Assembly: GCA_002470825.1 (NCBI GenBank)
Contig: DKOR01000018.1
Coordinates: 90,246 to 154,245 of the forward strand
Direction: 5' to 3'
Length of the DNA: 64,000 bases
DNA from: Thiotrichaceae bacterium UBA7357
Lineage (GTDB): Bacteria; Pseudomonadota; Gammaproteobacteria; Eutrophobiales; Eutrophobiaceae
Shown: piece after piece, positions 50,236 to 59,377 of the stretch
Layout of the letters: every line of letters begins with the position of its first letter
Numbering within the stretch: position 1 is the stretch's first letter
Program-made: the position numbers and the translations under genes
Notes under the pieces: model-generated
Databases searched by the model: none
What the model was told of the DNA's origin: nothing
The model's input: only the letters and a program-made list of their open reading frames with translations

Positions 50236-51393
50236 ATGCCAAATATATTTAAATTTTTGTATCAACTCTATATAGCCTTATTTTATATATTTTTTGTCGC
50301 GAACACCTATGCCTACGAGAATGATGTCAATGCATCATCTTGTGAAGAACGACAGCAATTTACCTTTAGCTGGCAATTTAATACACACTGCGACATGGTC
50401 CCAAGAGGTGGAACCACTCATGGAACAAAAATATCTTTGGATCCAAGCCCACATCAAGGCTGGTTAGATCTAAAAGAAAAAGGGCTATCGAAGTTTGAAA
50501 AAGATCGAAGAGCTATATTAGCTATGTCCGGGCCTTATCGCACAAGTTTTGATTTTATTGAAATAGTCGGTTATATCCCTAGTTTCCGCCCAGACAAACC
50601 ATATCAATCTTGGGGGACTGAATATGTTTACGTAGTTGAAGATCAGGACGATTTTATTAGCCTGCAACATATCATGGTTATGTATGTAAAAACCAACGAT
50701 AAAATTTCAGAGCCAATAGTAATGAAACATTGGCGTCAGGATTGGCAATATGAGAAACAAGAAATTCTTAGCTACATTGGCAATAACACATGGAAAAAGG
50801 TAAGTCTGTCAAAAGAAGAAATTAATGGTAACTGGTCACAAGCTGTTTATCAGGTTGAAGATTCTCCTCGATATGAATCATTTGGTCGATGGGAACATAA
50901 CTCTGATTTTTCCACTTGGCTGAGTGCAAAGACGTGGCGTCCCCTGCCTCGACGCGAATACAGTGTCCGTGATGACTATCAGATTCTCGATGGCTTTAAT
51001 CGTCATACTATAGTGCCGAGCGGTTGGGTTCATGAACAGGAAAACTACAAATTAGTCCTAAATTCCAATGATAAATTTAAACAAAAAAAATCTTATTTAT
51101 CTAAGGAGTTAGGTTTAAATCGATATGAACGAATTGTCGAACATGATTTCACTCCGGGTCACCGTTATTGGGAAAAAACCAACTCTTACTGGCGAGATGT
51201 ACGAATTATATGGTCAGAACTTATTCATAAAAAATCAGTGCTAGTGATGGAGAAATTAGTAGATGGACAACCTCTTTTTATCAACCTGTTCGATTACGCG
51301 GAAAAATTACAAATTCAGCCATATGATTCTGAAAAGGGAAAAATATTTATACGTAAGACTCTAACCGATTATATAAAGATTCATGCTTCCTAG
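50236..51393 (+). CDS. DUF6607-type exported protein
   Basis: A 385-residue protein with an N-terminal signal peptide (YIALFYIFFVANTYA). The body is rich in Trp, Tyr and Arg and contains blocks I associate with DUF6607: HIMVMYVK, VMKHWRQDWQYE, WSQAVYQVEDSPRYES, TWRPLPRREYSVRDDYQ and VPSGWVHEQENYKL. The family has no known function; the mature protein is expected in the periplasm or envelope. It is flanked by decayed DNA upstream and a terminator downstream, so it appears monocistronic. Confidence 0.7.
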   Translation: MPNIFKFLYQLYIALFYIFFVANTYAYENDVNASSCEERQQFTFSWQFNTHCDMVPRGGTTHGTKISLDPSPHQGWLDLKEKGLSKFEKDRRAILAMSGPYRTSFDFIEIVGYIPSFRPDKPYQSWGTEYVYVVEDQDDFISLQHIMVMYVKTNDKISEPIVMKHWRQDWQYEKQEILSYIGNNTWKKVSLSKEEINGNWSQAVYQVEDSPRYESFGRWEHNSDFSTWLSAKTWRPLPRREYSVRDDYQILDGFNRHTIVPSGWVHEQENYKLVLNSNDKFKQKKSYLSKELGLNRYERIVEHDFTPGHRYWEKTNSYWRDVRIIWSELIHKKSVLVMEKLVDGQPLFINLFDYAEKLQIQPYDSEKGKIFIRKTLTDYIKIHAS

Positions 51394-51402
51394 ATTGAGA
51401 AT

Positions 51403-51426
51403 AAGAGTTACGCCATAACTTTTTTT
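51403..51426 (+). terminator. Candidate terminator after the DUF6607 gene
   Basis: Stem AAGAGTTA/TAACTTTT (8 bp with one G-T pair), loop CGCCA, leading into a run of T. It begins 10 bases after the stop and lies between convergent genes. The stem has low GC, so strength is uncertain. Confidence 0.45.
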
Positions 51427-51454
51427 AATGCATAGGCTTTATCACTATAAATCG

Positions 51455-52057
51455 TTAATGGATGATTTTAGCCTGTTCGATTAGACGAATATTTATTTGA
51501 ATACGTTCTAGGGGATTGTCTTTGCTATCTCGTTTTTGTGAAACAATCTTGTCTACGATTTCTATACCTTCAGTCACTTCACCAAACACAGTATATTGTC
51601 CATCAAGAAAGTTTGAGTCCTTCACAACAATAAAAAATTGAGAGCCGGCACTGTTTGGATCTTGGGAACGTGCCATCGAGAGGACGCCTCTTTTATGGGG
51701 ACGTTTATTAAATTCAGAAGGGATTTCGTAATCAGGGCCACCTGTACCGTAGAGTGATTTGTCTGTACCTTTTGTTAATGGATCTCCTCCCTGAATCATA
51801 AAACCTGGAATGACGCGATGAAAAATAGTCCCGTCATAAAATCCTGATCCTGCTAATGTTAAAAAATTATCGACATGTTTAGGCGCATCATCAGGGAAAA
51901 ATCGAAGTTCGATATTACCAAATTTCGTTTCGATGACGCTTGTTGGTAATGATTCCTCAGCAAAGACAAAAGCAGATATTATCAGAAGTAAAAAACCAAT
52001 ATTGAAACGACAAATATTTTTTGTATTAATAAAAATCATAGACAAAGTATATTCCAT
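51455..52057 (-). CDS. Periplasmic peptidyl-prolyl cis-trans isomerase (cyclophilin)
   Basis: A 200-residue cyclophilin with an N-terminal signal peptide (IGFLLLIISAFVFAEE, cleavage after VFA). The cyclophilin core begins at residue 40 (VIETKFGNIELRFFPDDAPKHVDNFL), with FHRVIPGFMIQGGD, GVLSMARSQDPNSAGSQFFI and FGEVTEGIEIVDKI. It catalyses proline isomerisation in exported proteins, like PpiA. A second in-frame ATG six codons in (52039) is an alternative start. Confidence 0.92.
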   Translation of the reverse strand: MEYTLSMIFINTKNICRFNIGFLLLIISAFVFAEESLPTSVIETKFGNIELRFFPDDAPKHVDNFLTLAGSGFYDGTIFHRVIPGFMIQGGDPLTKGTDKSLYGTGGPDYEIPSEFNKRPHKRGVLSMARSQDPNSAGSQFFIVVKDSNFLDGQYTVFGEVTEGIEIVDKIVSQKRDSKDNPLERIQINIRLIEQAKIIH

Positions 52058-52161
52058 TTAAAGATTAGGATGTTTTCCAACTTATGATATAAAGAAATAA
52101 TTTTTAGTTCAATAATAAAACTTTATATCAATTATGCTAATACGTATTATCATTAACAATT

Positions 52162-53445
52162 ATGCAAGATTTAAACAAATTACTTGATATAGATAAAAAT
52201 TTAATCTGGCATCCTTATAGTGCCATGTCTTCTGACTTACCGATTTACCATGTTGACTCTGCCAATGGTGTGCGTCTAAAACTCAGTAATGGACAAGAAC
52301 TGATTGATGGGATGTCATCTTGGTGGAGTGTTATTCATGGCTATAATCATCCAGCAATGAATCAAGCTTTAGAACGACAGCTTAAGGATATGGCGCATAT
52401 CATGTTCGGTGGTTTGACTCATACGCCCGCAATTAGACTAACTGAAAAGATAATAGACATCACCCCCGAACCTTTAAATGCTGTCTTTTACTCCGATTCT
52501 GGTTCAGTTGCAGTTGAAGTTGCGATGAAGATGGCGATTCAATATTGGCATGCTAAAGGAAAAACAAAGCGACAACGATTTATCAGTTTACGTTCGGGAT
52601 ATCATGGTGACACCTTAGGTGCGATGTCAGTATCTGACCCTGAGACAGGCATACATAGCTTGTTTTCTGGCATGCTTCCCAAACAGATATTTATCGAACA
52701 ACCTCAATGTCGCTTCGGTGAGCCTTGCACAGATAATAATATTGCAGTACTCAAGAAGGTATTAACGGAATATGGAAAACACTGTGCGGCTTTGATTATA
52801 GAGCCGATAGTACAAGGTGCGGGTGGAATGTGGTTCTATTCGGCAGATTATTTAGTGAAAGCTCGTAAATTATGTGATGAACACGATTTGTTGCTAATCT
52901 TCGATGAAATAGCGACAGGGTTTGGTCGAACAGGAAAATTATTTGCCTGCGAACATGCTAATGTTGTTCCCGATATAATGTGTCTTGGCAAGGCTTTGAC
53001 TGGTGGATATTTGTCTTTAGCAGCAACATTAACAAAACAAGAGATATATCTAACAATTGACGGAGGTGACCCTGGGGTTTTTATGCATGGGCCTACTTTT
53101 ATGGCGAATCCACTGGCTTGTAGAGCGGCACTTACTAGTATCTGTTTATTACTAGAGTCTAAATGGCAAGTAAATATTAATCGAATTCAACAATTATTAG
53201 AGAAAGGATTGGCTCCTTGTCGTAATTCATCTAAGGTAAATGATGTCCGTGTTTTAGGTGGCATTGGGGTTGTAGAATTGAAAAAACCAGTTGATATGTA
53301 CACAACAGTACCAAAATTTGTAAAAGCAGGAGTTTGGATACGTCCTTTTGGTAAGTTAATATATGTTATGCCTCCATACATCATTAGTGATGCAGACTTA
53401 GCAACTTTGACTAGTGTCATAGTCTCTGTCATTGATGATAGTTAG
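52162..53445 (+). CDS. bioA: Adenosylmethionine-8-amino-7-oxononanoate transaminase
   Basis: A 427-residue PLP aminotransferase of biotin synthesis that transfers the amino group of SAM to KAPA, giving DAPA. Family blocks: NLIWHPYSAM, IDGMSSWWSVIHGYNHP (BioA-specific Trp pair), YSDSGSVAVEVAMKMA, RSGYHGDTLGAMSV, LIFDEIATGFGRTG, and CLGKALTGGYLSL with the PLP lysine. It stands alone; no other bio genes are in the window. Confidence 0.96.
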   Translation: MQDLNKLLDIDKNLIWHPYSAMSSDLPIYHVDSANGVRLKLSNGQELIDGMSSWWSVIHGYNHPAMNQALERQLKDMAHIMFGGLTHTPAIRLTEKIIDITPEPLNAVFYSDSGSVAVEVAMKMAIQYWHAKGKTKRQRFISLRSGYHGDTLGAMSVSDPETGIHSLFSGMLPKQIFIEQPQCRFGEPCTDNNIAVLKKVLTEYGKHCAALIIEPIVQGAGGMWFYSADYLVKARKLCDEHDLLLIFDEIATGFGRTGKLFACEHANVVPDIMCLGKALTGGYLSLAATLTKQEIYLTIDGGDPGVFMHGPTFMANPLACRAALTSICLLLESKWQVNINRIQQLLEKGLAPCRNSSKVNDVRVLGGIGVVELKKPVDMYTTVPKFVKAGVWIRPFGKLIYVMPPYIISDADLATLTSVIVSVIDDS

Positions 53446-53515
53446 AAAATTCTTATTTTAAATAAACACGATGTCCAAATGATTTTGCAGTTGGTACCAT
53501 CCTTACTTGTTCAAT

Positions 53516-53627
53516 GGTGGCCTTTACCGGTCCCCTCGCAACACGAAATTGTGAATCCCGCCAGGTCCGGAAGGAAGCAACGGTAGCAGTCGATGTGTGT
53601 GACGGGGTAGGGACGGTATAGGCCGCC
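53516..53627 (+). ncRNA. ffs: Signal recognition particle 4.5S RNA
   Basis: A 112-base RNA that pairs end to end (GGTGGCC with GGCCGCC, and ACCGGTCCC with GGGACGGT). It carries the conserved Ffh-binding tip CAGGTCCGGAAGGAAGCA. A run of seven T (53632-53638) right after the terminal stem acts as the terminator. It lies upstream of dnaX, the usual bacterial position. Confidence 0.97.
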
Positions 53628-53764
53628 TCCATTTTTTTATACAGTATTTGTATGTCATTTGTGAAAATTCAAAACGTTTCGCGGCTATGGGTTTCCTTAT
53701 GTATAATGAGGATAAATCATGATGTTATTTTAGTGATAATTAAACAACAAAAAAACAAAAACCT

Positions 53765-55357
53765 ATGACTTATCAGGTGCTTGCACGAAAATGGCGGCCA
53801 AAATCATTCCAAGAAATGGCCGGACAATCACATGTTTTAAAAGCATTGACTAACGCGCTAGACCAAGATCGTTTACACCATGCTTATTTGTTTGCTGGTA
53901 CACGTGGAGTGGGCAAGACAACCTTGGCTAGAATTCTGGCTAAATGTCTAAATTGTGATACTGGTGTAAGTTCGACTCCTTGTGGAATATGTAATGCTTG
54001 TGTTGCAATAGACGAAGGTAGATTTGTTGATTTAATTGAAGTCGATGCCGCATCTCGCGCCAAAGTAGAGGAAACACGTGATTTGATGGATAATGTCCAG
54101 TACGCTCCAAGCATTGGTAGATATAAAGTTTATCTCATTGATGAAATCCATATGTTTTCTAATCATAGCTTCAATGCCTTACTAAAAACACTTGAAGAAC
54201 CACCACCGCATGTTAAATTTTTACTGGCAACAACTGAACCTAAAAAATTACCCATTACGATATTGTCGCGATGCTTACAATTTAATTTAAGTCATTTAAC
54301 TAATCATCAAATTACGAAACAGGTTGAAATGATATTGGGGCATGAAAAGATAAATTTTGATTTTGAATCAGTAGAGCATATTGCTCGTGGCGCGACTGGA
54401 AGTATGCGCGATGCGCTAAGTTTATTAGATCAAGCGATTGCTTATTGTGGTGGAATTTTGGAAGAATCTCAGGTCCGCGCTATGATGGGAACGGTCAACA
54501 GCAGTGACTTGAATGGTCTTATTCAGGCATTGATTGATGCTGATCCAGAATCATTGTTAAGCACAATAGAATCTATTGCATTACAAAACCCTGATTTTGA
54601 TGCTTTGTTGGCAGAACTATTAAGCCTGCTACAAAAAATAGCAATAATACAAATATTGCCAGCAAATTCTAGCAACCCAATAAAAGATAATCCTATATTA
54701 GTTGATTTTGCTAATGTGATGAATAAAGAAGACACTCAACTTTATTATCAAATAGGTATGATGGGGCGTAAAGATATTCATTTTGCCCCGGATGTTAAGT
54801 CAGGCTTTGAAATGGTTATGATAAGGATGTTGGTATTTAAACCAAACATAGAAAATGAACCAAAATTTCAAAAATCAAACACTAAAACACCAACTGAAGT
54901 TCTAGCAAAGAATTCTGTGACACCAATAGCAACACAGAAAGCAAAGGAGAATAAAACATCAATAAAAAAAATAACGTCCAATAATGAATGGAAAAAAATC
55001 ACTGAAAAAATGGAGCTGGCTGGACTGGTGAAAGAATTGGCTGAAAATTGTGTATTGAAGGCACATGTTGATAATCGTATAGCGCTAGCATTATCACCAA
55101 CACAAGAACACTTACTACTTAATCAAAATCAAAGAGATCGTTTTGAGCAAGCGATTCAAACTCATTTTGGACAAAATGTTAAATTAGTGATTCTGCTGGA
55201 AGACTCAACAAATGAAACACCTTCCGAAACCAATGCTCGAGTAAAGAGAGAAAAACAAAAAGCGGCTGAAAATTCTTTAAAAAACGATCCAACAGTTAAG
55301 TCATTAATGGATACATTTGATGCATCAATTGATCAAGATTCAATTCAACCACAATAA
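53765..55357 (+). CDS. dnaX: DNA polymerase III subunits gamma and tau
   Basis: A 530-residue clamp-loader ATPase. Walker A GTRGVGKTTLARILAK, zinc module CLNCDTGVSSTPCGICNAC, Walker B VYLIDEIHMFS, and sensor 1 LATTEPKKLPITILSRCLQF. Domain III follows, then a lysine-rich linker (about 365-405) and a tau-specific C-terminal domain (406-530) shorter than that of E. coli. A slippery A-run preceded by a Shine-Dalgarno-like element lies at codons 400-402, in the linker, and could generate a short gamma form. Followed by ybaB and recR. Confidence 0.96.
   Translation: MTYQVLARKWRPKSFQEMAGQSHVLKALTNALDQDRLHHAYLFAGTRGVGKTTLARILAKCLNCDTGVSSTPCGICNACVAIDEGRFVDLIEVDAASRAKVEETRDLMDNVQYAPSIGRYKVYLIDEIHMFSNHSFNALLKTLEEPPPHVKFLLATTEPKKLPITILSRCLQFNLSHLTNHQITKQVEMILGHEKINFDFESVEHIARGATGSMRDALSLLDQAIAYCGGILEESQVRAMMGTVNSSDLNGLIQALIDADPESLLSTIESIALQNPDFDALLAELLSLLQKIAIIQILPANSSNPIKDNPILVDFANVMNKEDTQLYYQIGMMGRKDIHFAPDVKSGFEMVMIRMLVFKPNIENEPKFQKSNTKTPTEVLAKNSVTPIATQKAKENKTSIKKITSNNEWKKITEKMELAGLVKELAENCVLKAHVDNRIALALSPTQEHLLLNQNQRDRFEQAIQTHFGQNVKLVILLEDSTNETPSETNARVKREKQKAAENSLKNDPTVKSLMDTFDASIDQDSIQPQ
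54945..54984 (+). promoter_or_regulatory. Candidate programmed -1 frameshift signal in dnaX
   Basis: The heptamer A AAA AAA (54964-54970) is in the X XXY YYZ phase. AGGAG (54945-54949) lies 14 bases upstream, inside the coding sequence. A -1 slip would read AAT AAC GTC CAA and stop at TAA (54982-54984), giving a protein of about 406 residues; E. coli gamma is 431. I see no strong downstream stem-loop. Confidence 0.5.
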
Positions 55358-55388
55358 AATATATTTTTAAATATGGGGAAATAAAACG

Positions 55389-55712
55389 ATGAAAGGTGGT
55401 ATGGGAAATATCATGAAACAAGCTCAGCAGATGCAGGGTAATATGGAAAAAGCACAAAAAGAACTTGCTGATACAGAAGTCATAGGTGAATCAGGAGCAG
55501 GTTTGGTTAAAATTACAATGAATGGCCGTCATGATGTAAAACGTGTTGTTATTGATCCCGAGCTTATGAATGATGATAAAGAGATGCTTGAAGACCTTAT
55601 TGCTGCAGCTGTAAATGATGCGAATCGGCGGGTAGAAATAATGACACAGGAAAAGATGGCTAGTGTTACCGCTGGAATGGATTTACCAGCAGGAATGAAA
55701 CTTCCGTTTTAA
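55389..55712 (+). CDS. ybaB: YbaB/EbfC nucleoid-associated protein
   Basis: A 107-residue DNA-binding protein. It begins [26 protein letters not shown] (the coiled helix of the family). [23 protein letters not shown] forms the central sheet, and [11 protein letters not shown] is the signature C-terminus. It dimerises and binds DNA as a nucleoid-associated factor. It lies between dnaX and recR, a widely conserved trio, with a 31-base gap after dnaX. Confidence 0.96.
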   Translation: MKGGMGNIMKQAQQMQGNMEKAQKELADTEVIGESGAGLVKITMNGRHDVKRVVIDPELMNDDKEMLEDLIAAAVNDANRRVEIMTQEKMASVTAGMDLPAGMKLPF

Positions 55713-55742
55713 TCTTTTGATAAAAATTCAGTTAGTAGTCTT

Positions 55743-56336
55743 ATGATTCAAAAATCCTTGTTAGAAAAATTGGTTGAAGCGTTGCGTTGTATGCCTGGGA
55801 TAGGAAAGAAATCAGCCCAACGTATCGCATATCAGTTATTACAAAGAGATCGTGATGCTGCAAAGCACCTATCTAGACTCTTGGGAGAGGCAATGGAAAA
55901 AATTGGACATTGTGAACGTTGTCGCACCTACACTGAAAATACATTATGTCAACTTTGTGAAAATAAAAAACGTGATGATAGTATTCTTTGTATCGTAGAA
56001 AATCCATCTGATGTTGACTCAATTGAAGAAGCAAATTATCGAGGACGATATTATGTTTTACTTGGGCATTTGTCGCCGTTAGATGGAATTGGACCTGATG
56101 ATATAGGTCTAAATGAATTGCCAAGATTATTAGATGATGAAGAATTAAATGAAGTGATCCTTGCAACGAGCAGTACTGTTGAAGGAGAGGCCACAGCACA
56201 TTTTATCAGCGAAATGGTAAAAGTACGTGGAAAAACAGTCTCCAGGATAGCACATGGAGTGCCTATGGGTGGAGAGCTTGAATACGTTAATAGTTTGACA
56301 ATCGCTCATGCAATAAATGGACGAAAAGCGATCTGA
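55743..56336 (+). CDS. recR: Recombination mediator RecR
   Basis: A 197-residue protein that, with RecFO, loads RecA at gaps. A helix-hairpin-helix (LRCMPGIGKKSAQRIAYQLL), the zinc finger CERCRTYTENTLCQLC, and the Toprim domain beginning CIVENPSDVDSIEE with HLSPLDGIGPDDIG and ATSSTVEGEATA are all visible. It closes the dnaX-ybaB-recR operon. Confidence 0.97.
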   Translation: MIQKSLLEKLVEALRCMPGIGKKSAQRIAYQLLQRDRDAAKHLSRLLGEAMEKIGHCERCRTYTENTLCQLCENKKRDDSILCIVENPSDVDSIEEANYRGRYYVLLGHLSPLDGIGPDDIGLNELPRLLDDEELNEVILATSSTVEGEATAHFISEMVKVRGKTVSRIAHGVPMGGELEYVNSLTIAHAINGRKAI

Positions 56337-56520
56337 TGATTAGTTGTTTATAAATAAGTTAAAGTGACATATTTGTTCTTCTAAATTGGAGTACATCATA
56401 TTTTAAGAATGTAATATGAACTTACTGCTAATGATGATGATATGTAAGTCAAAAAAACAAGATTATTTTCAAGTAAACGTATAAAGCTAAATTTTTTACG
56501 AAATATCTCTCATTTTATAG

Positions 56521-57090
56521 GTCGGCACGGCTAGTTTCTTGGCCTTGGACTATTACCATTTCTTTGTTTAAGAGTTTACCGTGTCGCTATGGACTTTGAC
56601 AATAGCAGTACTATTCTTAAAAGAAGTTGTAACTATAAAAAAGATAATAGCCGTTTTATTTGGAATGGCAGATATCTTAGTTATATTAAAACCAGGTATT
56701 GAAATAATTGAACTGACATCACTTGTTGTTTTGATTGCAGTTATTGGATATGCAGTTTCACATGTTACTACCAAATCATTATCAAACACGGAGTATTCAT
56801 TAACAGTTTTGTTTTATATGTGTCTTGTACAGTCAACAGTTAGTTTTTTATTGACTATTAATAATTGAATATTTCCTGATTTGAAACAATGGCTATGGTT
56901 TGGGATAGTTGCTATAGTAGCTTTAATAGCGCATCACTCTATTACTAATTCGATGAAACTATAGGAAGCGGTAATTGTAGTAACTCTAGATTTCTTGCGA
57001 CTGTCATTGATCGCTATTATCGGCGTCATTTGTCATGATGAGGCATTTGAGATTGTATTAATTTTAGAGGGGGTGTTTAATACTGTTTGA
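56521..57090 (+). pseudogene. Decayed EamA/DMT-family transporter
   Basis: One frame reads as the C-terminal two thirds of a 10-helix EamA permease but contains stops at 56569 (TAA), 56866 (TGA) and 56962 (TAG). Recognisable parts are SLWTLTIAVLFLKE, FGMADILVILKPG and, after the last stop, EAVIVVTLDFLRLSLIAIIGV, which matches the late EamA repeat. The N-terminal helices are missing. The surviving 95-codon open piece (56581-56868) should not be annotated as a gene. Confidence 0.75.
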
Positions 57091-57196
57091 CAATTTGATG
57101 AATTTGAACATACAAAAATAATAATAAATATAACAAAGTTAGTTATAGTCTTGATTTGAATTCATAACATTGCGCTGATGTATTACTTATTACCAT

Positions 57197-57490
57197 TTAT
57201 TTTCCTTGATTGAAATGATAAAAGGAATCGTTTAGATAAGTTGTAACTTGATCTGTCTCCTCTTCAAACCACATTAACTCAGACATTAACTCACATTGAA
57301 CGACACGTTCATGTAGTAACGGATAGCTTTGAATTTTGCTTTCTTTTCGAGTGTAGAGAGAATGTTCATGACAACGTACACAATTGTCGTTGTGTAGTAT
57401 CTTGCCATTTTCACTATCAAAAGCATATGCTGTTGAGTACAACAATGTGAAAACCATGAAGTTTAATAAAGTTCTGTAAAGTAAATTCAT
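57197..57490 (-). CDS. Small exported c-type cytochrome-like protein
   Basis: A 97-residue protein with a signal peptide (LLNFMVFTLLYSTAYA) and one heme-binding motif CVRCH followed by EHSLYTRKES. The mature part is about 75 residues. The distal heme ligand is not obvious; Met69 and Met73 or a His are candidates. Its ATG overlaps the M48 protease stop by 4 bases (ATGA), so the pair is translated together. The redox partner is unknown. Confidence 0.8.
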   Translation of the reverse strand: MNLLYRTLLNFMVFTLLYSTAYAFDSENGKILHNDNCVRCHEHSLYTRKESKIQSYPLLHERVVQCELMSELMWFEEETDQVTTYLNDSFYHFNQGK

Positions 57491-58731
57491 GTGAACTTAT
57501 TCATCAAGTGCGCGATTCTAATTGGTGCTGGTGGGTGTGAATCATGGAATGATGAATATAATGGATCAGGTGTTAAAGTGTTTGCATTCTCACGATATAA
57601 GCTGACTAATGCTGTAATTAAGTTTTCTGTTTGTGCTTGGCTTGCTGCGAAATCATCAGCCTCAAACTCGTGTTGGCGAGAAATAAACGAGAACATTGGT
57701 TGTAGAAAAAATGTAAATGCAGGCGAGGCTAATAAAAATAATATTAACGCCATATAATTAGATGCTTCATCTACTCCAAGACCATTATAGAACCAGGACT
57801 CGTTAATCAACCAACCAAGTAACGCCAAGCCAATCAGAAAAACAGCTCCCAATATCGATATGCGCTTACGAATATGATTACATTTGAAATGCCCAAGTTC
57901 GTGTGCCAGAACAGCTTCAATCTCATCGTAACTAAGTTCGTCGACTAAGGTATCAAAAAAGACAATGCGTTTATTTGCACCAAGTCCTGTAAAGTAGGCG
58001 TTGCCATGTGTCGAACGAGTGGAACCATCCATAACGAAGATACCCTGACTTTTGAATCCATTACGAGTAAGTAGATTTTCAATACGTGTTCTTAATTCTT
58101 CATTGTCCAAGGGCCTAAATTTATTAAAAATGGGTGCTATAAAAGCAGGGTAAGCCCACATCATGATGAGACTAAAACTCAACCATGTCGCCCAAACATA
58201 AAGCCACCAATGACTACCACTATTTTCCATAATCCAAAGCACAAGCAGTAAGATTGGTGTACCGATCAATAGTCCTACTACAGCATTTTTAAGTAGATCA
58301 GCGATGAATATTTTTGATGTCGTTTTATTGAAACCAAAAATTTGTTCTAGTTTAAATGTGCGATAGATAGACATTGGTAAATCGAGTATGGACATGATGA
58401 CGAAGACACTGAGAATGAAGCCTGTACCGGTCCAAATATCCGATAAGCCAAATGAACGTAACCAGTCATCTAGTAACTGAAGACCACCTGCTAATGTCCA
58501 TAGTATTAAGAATACTGAACCAATGATGAGCTCAGCGAAACCTGTTCTTACTTTGGCTTGGGTATAGTCTGCAGCCCTATGATGTGCTTCAATTGAAATT
58601 TTACCATTGAAGGCATCAGGGACTTCTTCACGATGTGAACTAATATGGTTGATGTGTCTTTGCACTAAAAACCATTGAATAATAATGCTGACACCTAGGC
58701 TCAGTACAAAAATGGTAGTAAAGTGATTCAC
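57487..58731 (-). CDS. M48 family metalloprotease (Ste24-like)
   Basis: A 414-residue integral-membrane zinc protease. Several helices in residues 1-190, the zinc motif HELGHFKCNH (HExxH), then a third ligand in EFEADDFAA. The N-terminal region (TAGLQLLD-like helices and FGFNKTT) resembles CAAX prenyl protease 1/Ste24, which in bacteria lacks prenylated substrates and probably does membrane-protein quality control. It is the first gene of a two-gene unit with the small cytochrome and is divergent from orn. Confidence 0.92.
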   Translation of the reverse strand: MNHFTTIFVLSLGVSIIIQWFLVQRHINHISSHREEVPDAFNGKISIEAHHRAADYTQAKVRTGFAELIIGSVFLILWTLAGGLQLLDDWLRSFGLSDIWTGTGFILSVFVIMSILDLPMSIYRTFKLEQIFGFNKTTSKIFIADLLKNAVVGLLIGTPILLLVLWIMENSGSHWWLYVWATWLSFSLIMMWAYPAFIAPIFNKFRPLDNEELRTRIENLLTRNGFKSQGIFVMDGSTRSTHGNAYFTGLGANKRIVFFDTLVDELSYDEIEAVLAHELGHFKCNHIRKRISILGAVFLIGLALLGWLINESWFYNGLGVDEASNYMALILFLLASPAFTFFLQPMFSFISRQHEFEADDFAASQAQTENLITALVSLYRENANTLTPDPLYSSFHDSHPPAPIRIAHLMNKFT

Positions 58732-58832
58732 GTGGTTTTAGTCTCCTGAAAAAAATATTTTCCGTTTTGTAATAAGTTTCTAATTATGTTCATATTCAAT
58801 AAATAATGGTTAAAATAAAAACTGGATAAAAT

Positions 58833-59375
58833 ATGTCATATTCTAAAAATAATCTTATATGGATCGATCTGGAAATGACAGGTCTTGATACTGATATTGA
58901 TCAAATCATAGAGATCGCAACTATTGTTACTGATTCACAGCTGAACATCCTTGAGGAAGGCCCAATAATAGCAATCTTTCAAACTGATGATGTACTGAAT
59001 CAAATGGATGAATGGAATACACGACAACATAATCAATCCGGTTTGGTAGAAAGAATCAAGACTAGTTCCTATAATCTCGCTGAAGCTGAGAGTTTTACAC
59101 TGACATTTTTAAATAAACTCGTTCCAAAAGGAAAATCACCAATGTGTGGCAATAGTATATGTCAGGATCGCAGGTTTATGCACCGATTAATGCCAAATTT
59201 AGAAGCCTATTTCCATTATCGAAATCTTGATGTAAGTACTATCAAGGAGATCAAAAATCGCTGGGCGCCTGAACATAAAGATTATAATAAGCAAAGTAAC
59301 CATCTTGCTATGGACGACATACGCGATTCAATCAATGAATTACTATTTTATAGAGAGCATGTCTTTAAAATATAA
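58833..59375 (+). CDS. orn: Oligoribonuclease
   Basis: A 180-residue DEDDh 3'-5' exonuclease that finishes RNA decay by cleaving dinucleotides and pGpG. Exo I is [10 protein letters not shown], Exo II is [14 protein letters not shown], and Exo III is [15 protein letters not shown] with the catalytic His and Asp. The [10 protein letters not shown] stretch precedes Exo III. It starts the plus-strand run to mutL. The typical neighbour queG is missing between orn and nnr. Confidence 0.96.
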   Translation: MSYSKNNLIWIDLEMTGLDTDIDQIIEIATIVTDSQLNILEEGPIIAIFQTDDVLNQMDEWNTRQHNQSGLVERIKTSSYNLAEAESFTLTFLNKLVPKGKSPMCGNSICQDRRFMHRLMPNLEAYFHYRNLDVSTIKEIKNRWAPEHKDYNKQSNHLAMDDIRDSINELLFYREHVFKI

Positions 59376-59377
59376 CT

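Noticed and set aside
54991..54998. Second A-run in dnaX as an alternative slippery site
   Set aside because: The base before the run is G, so the X XXY YYZ pattern is not met in the reading phase.
56581..56868. A 95-codon open frame that could be called a small membrane protein
   Set aside because: It is an internal piece of a decayed EamA permease with homologous sequence continuing past stops on both sides.
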